Source of the DNA: Candidatus Kapaibacterium sp.
Lineage (GTDB): Bacteria > Bacteroidota > Ignavibacteria > Kapaibacteriales > UBA961
DNA length: 33,035 bases
Assembly: GCA_023259575.1 (NCBI GenBank)
Contig: JALRHN010000002.1
Coordinates: 1-33,035, forward strand
Direction of reading: 5' to 3'
Below are positions 32,545 through 33,035 of this stretch, one piece after another (position 1 is the first letter of the stretch; each line of letters opens with the position of its first letter). Under the pieces are notes generated by a model. The model was not told where the DNA came from. It saw only the letters and a list, made by a program, of their open reading frames with translations, and made no database searches. The position numbers were made by a program, and so were the translations under genes.

Positions 32545-33035
32545 ATTTTTATACACACATTTTTGGGCTCTGTAAAAAATCTTAATACTTCAAAGCCGCC
32601 TTCACGGCCAACACCAGAGTGTTTAACACCTCCAAAAGGAGTTCTTAAGTCTCTTAATAACCAACAATTAACCCATACTATGCCAAAATCAAGGGCAGCA
32701 GATACTCTATGAGCTTTACTTAGATGCTCTGTCCAAATATTTGCAGCCAAACCATATGTTGTTCCATTTGCTAAAGAAATGGCTTCTGCTTCATCAGAAA
32801 AAGATTGAAGAGTGACAACAGGACCAAATATCTCTTCTTGATTTGTTCTACAAGTATTTGATAATCCTTCTATAACAGTTGGCTCTAGGAAATAACCCTT
32901 TTCGCAAGCTCCTTGAGGATATACTGATTTTCCCCCGCATAACACTGTTCCACCCTCTTGAATCGCCAAATCTATATATGATTTTACTTTATTGATATGT
33001 CCTTCGGAAACTAAAGCACCTATCTTTGTATCAGC
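32541..33035 (-). CDS. Aldehyde dehydrogenase, C-terminal part (5' end outside window)
   Basis: The frame is open to the window edge and gives 164 residues from the C-terminal half of an NAD-dependent aldehyde dehydrogenase. The EEIFGPVV motif and the terminal WVNCWLLRDLRTPFGGVKHS with GVGREGG are present. This ending is typical of the 2-hydroxymuconic semialdehyde / 2-aminomuconic semialdehyde dehydrogenase branch (DmpC/XylG and ALDH8-like), rather than succinate semialdehyde or betaine aldehyde enzymes. These act in meta-cleavage of aromatics and in kynurenine breakdown of tryptophan. The catalytic Cys and Glu lie upstream of the window, so activity cannot be checked. It converges on the small secreted-protein gene with a three-base stop overlap (TTAA). 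Confidence 0.88.
   Translation of the reverse strand, partial: ADTKIGALVSEGHINKVKSYIDLAIQEGGTVLCGGKSVYPQGACEKGYFLEPTVIEGLSNTCRTNQEEIFGPVVTLQSFSDEAEAISLANGTTYGLAANIWTEHLSKAHRVSAALDFGIVWVNCWLLRDLRTPFGGVKHSGVGREGGFEVLRFFTEPKNVCIKI

Overview
The window is an AT-rich, gene-dense stretch of bacterial chromosome, mostly housekeeping genes. Several signs point to the FCB group (Bacteroidota and the Chlorobi/Ignavibacteria/Kapabacteria side). A promoter at 7453-7483 matches the Bacteroidota consensus TTTG-N19-TAnnTTTG closely, and three further -7 elements of the form TAnnTTTG lie upstream of operons. Few genes have a Shine-Dalgarno sequence. The gene content also fits: a lipoprotein with a Fibrobacter-type paralogous domain, a WG-repeat secreted protein, M61/DUF885/S9 peptidases, and a kynurenine/meta-cleavage-type aldehyde dehydrogenase. 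I cannot place it below that level. I see no IS element, phage, CRISPR array, tRNA or rRNA. No gap between genes exceeds 300 bases; the longest (4135-4382, 248 bases) is a divergent promoter region.

Layout. The C-terminal end of an Fe/Mn superoxide dismutase (1-261, +) converges on a minus-strand operon (321-4134) reading pheT, an unknown 203-residue protein, then an OmpR-type response regulator with an acidic tail. A shared hairpin (283-317) separates the two. From 4383 to 12700 the plus strand carries a small membrane protein, ddl, an FtsL-like division protein, a long-form isocitrate dehydrogenase, a tandem-domain lipoprotein, a mutY-type glycosylase, a sensor kinase with almost no extracytoplasmic domain, an acyl-CoA dehydrogenase and the paralogous-domain lipoprotein. 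From 17610 down to 12687 a compact minus-strand operon reads acyl-CoA carboxylase beta subunit, WG-repeat protein, rhomboid protease, ArfB ribosome-rescue factor and carotenoid desaturase, with overlaps at three of its four junctions. From 17751 the plus strand carries xerD, then an SDR oxidoreductase-murQ-pyruvate kinase cluster, a MoxR ATPase without its usual partners, and a peptidase/RNase run (DUF885, RNase R, M61, oligopeptidase B). Three unrecognised membrane or exported proteins follow (30982-32544). The window ends inside an aldehyde dehydrogenase on the minus strand.

Working together. Carbon metabolism is represented by pyruvate kinase, isocitrate dehydrogenase, acyl-CoA dehydrogenase, acyl-CoA carboxylase and the aldehyde dehydrogenase. 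Cell wall and division are represented by ddl, murQ, the FtsL-like protein and XerD. Peptide breakdown is represented by DUF885, M61 and PtrB. Two enzymes carry diagnostic residues that predict unusual cofactor use: pyruvate kinase has the Leu/Gln/Lys signature of K+-independent enzymes, and the isocitrate dehydrogenase has an Asp-Ile pair suggesting NAD+ rather than NADP+.

I do not see a convincing new multi-gene system such as defence or secretion. The least explained parts are the three small exported or membrane proteins at 30982-32544 and the 203-residue protein at 1061-1672.
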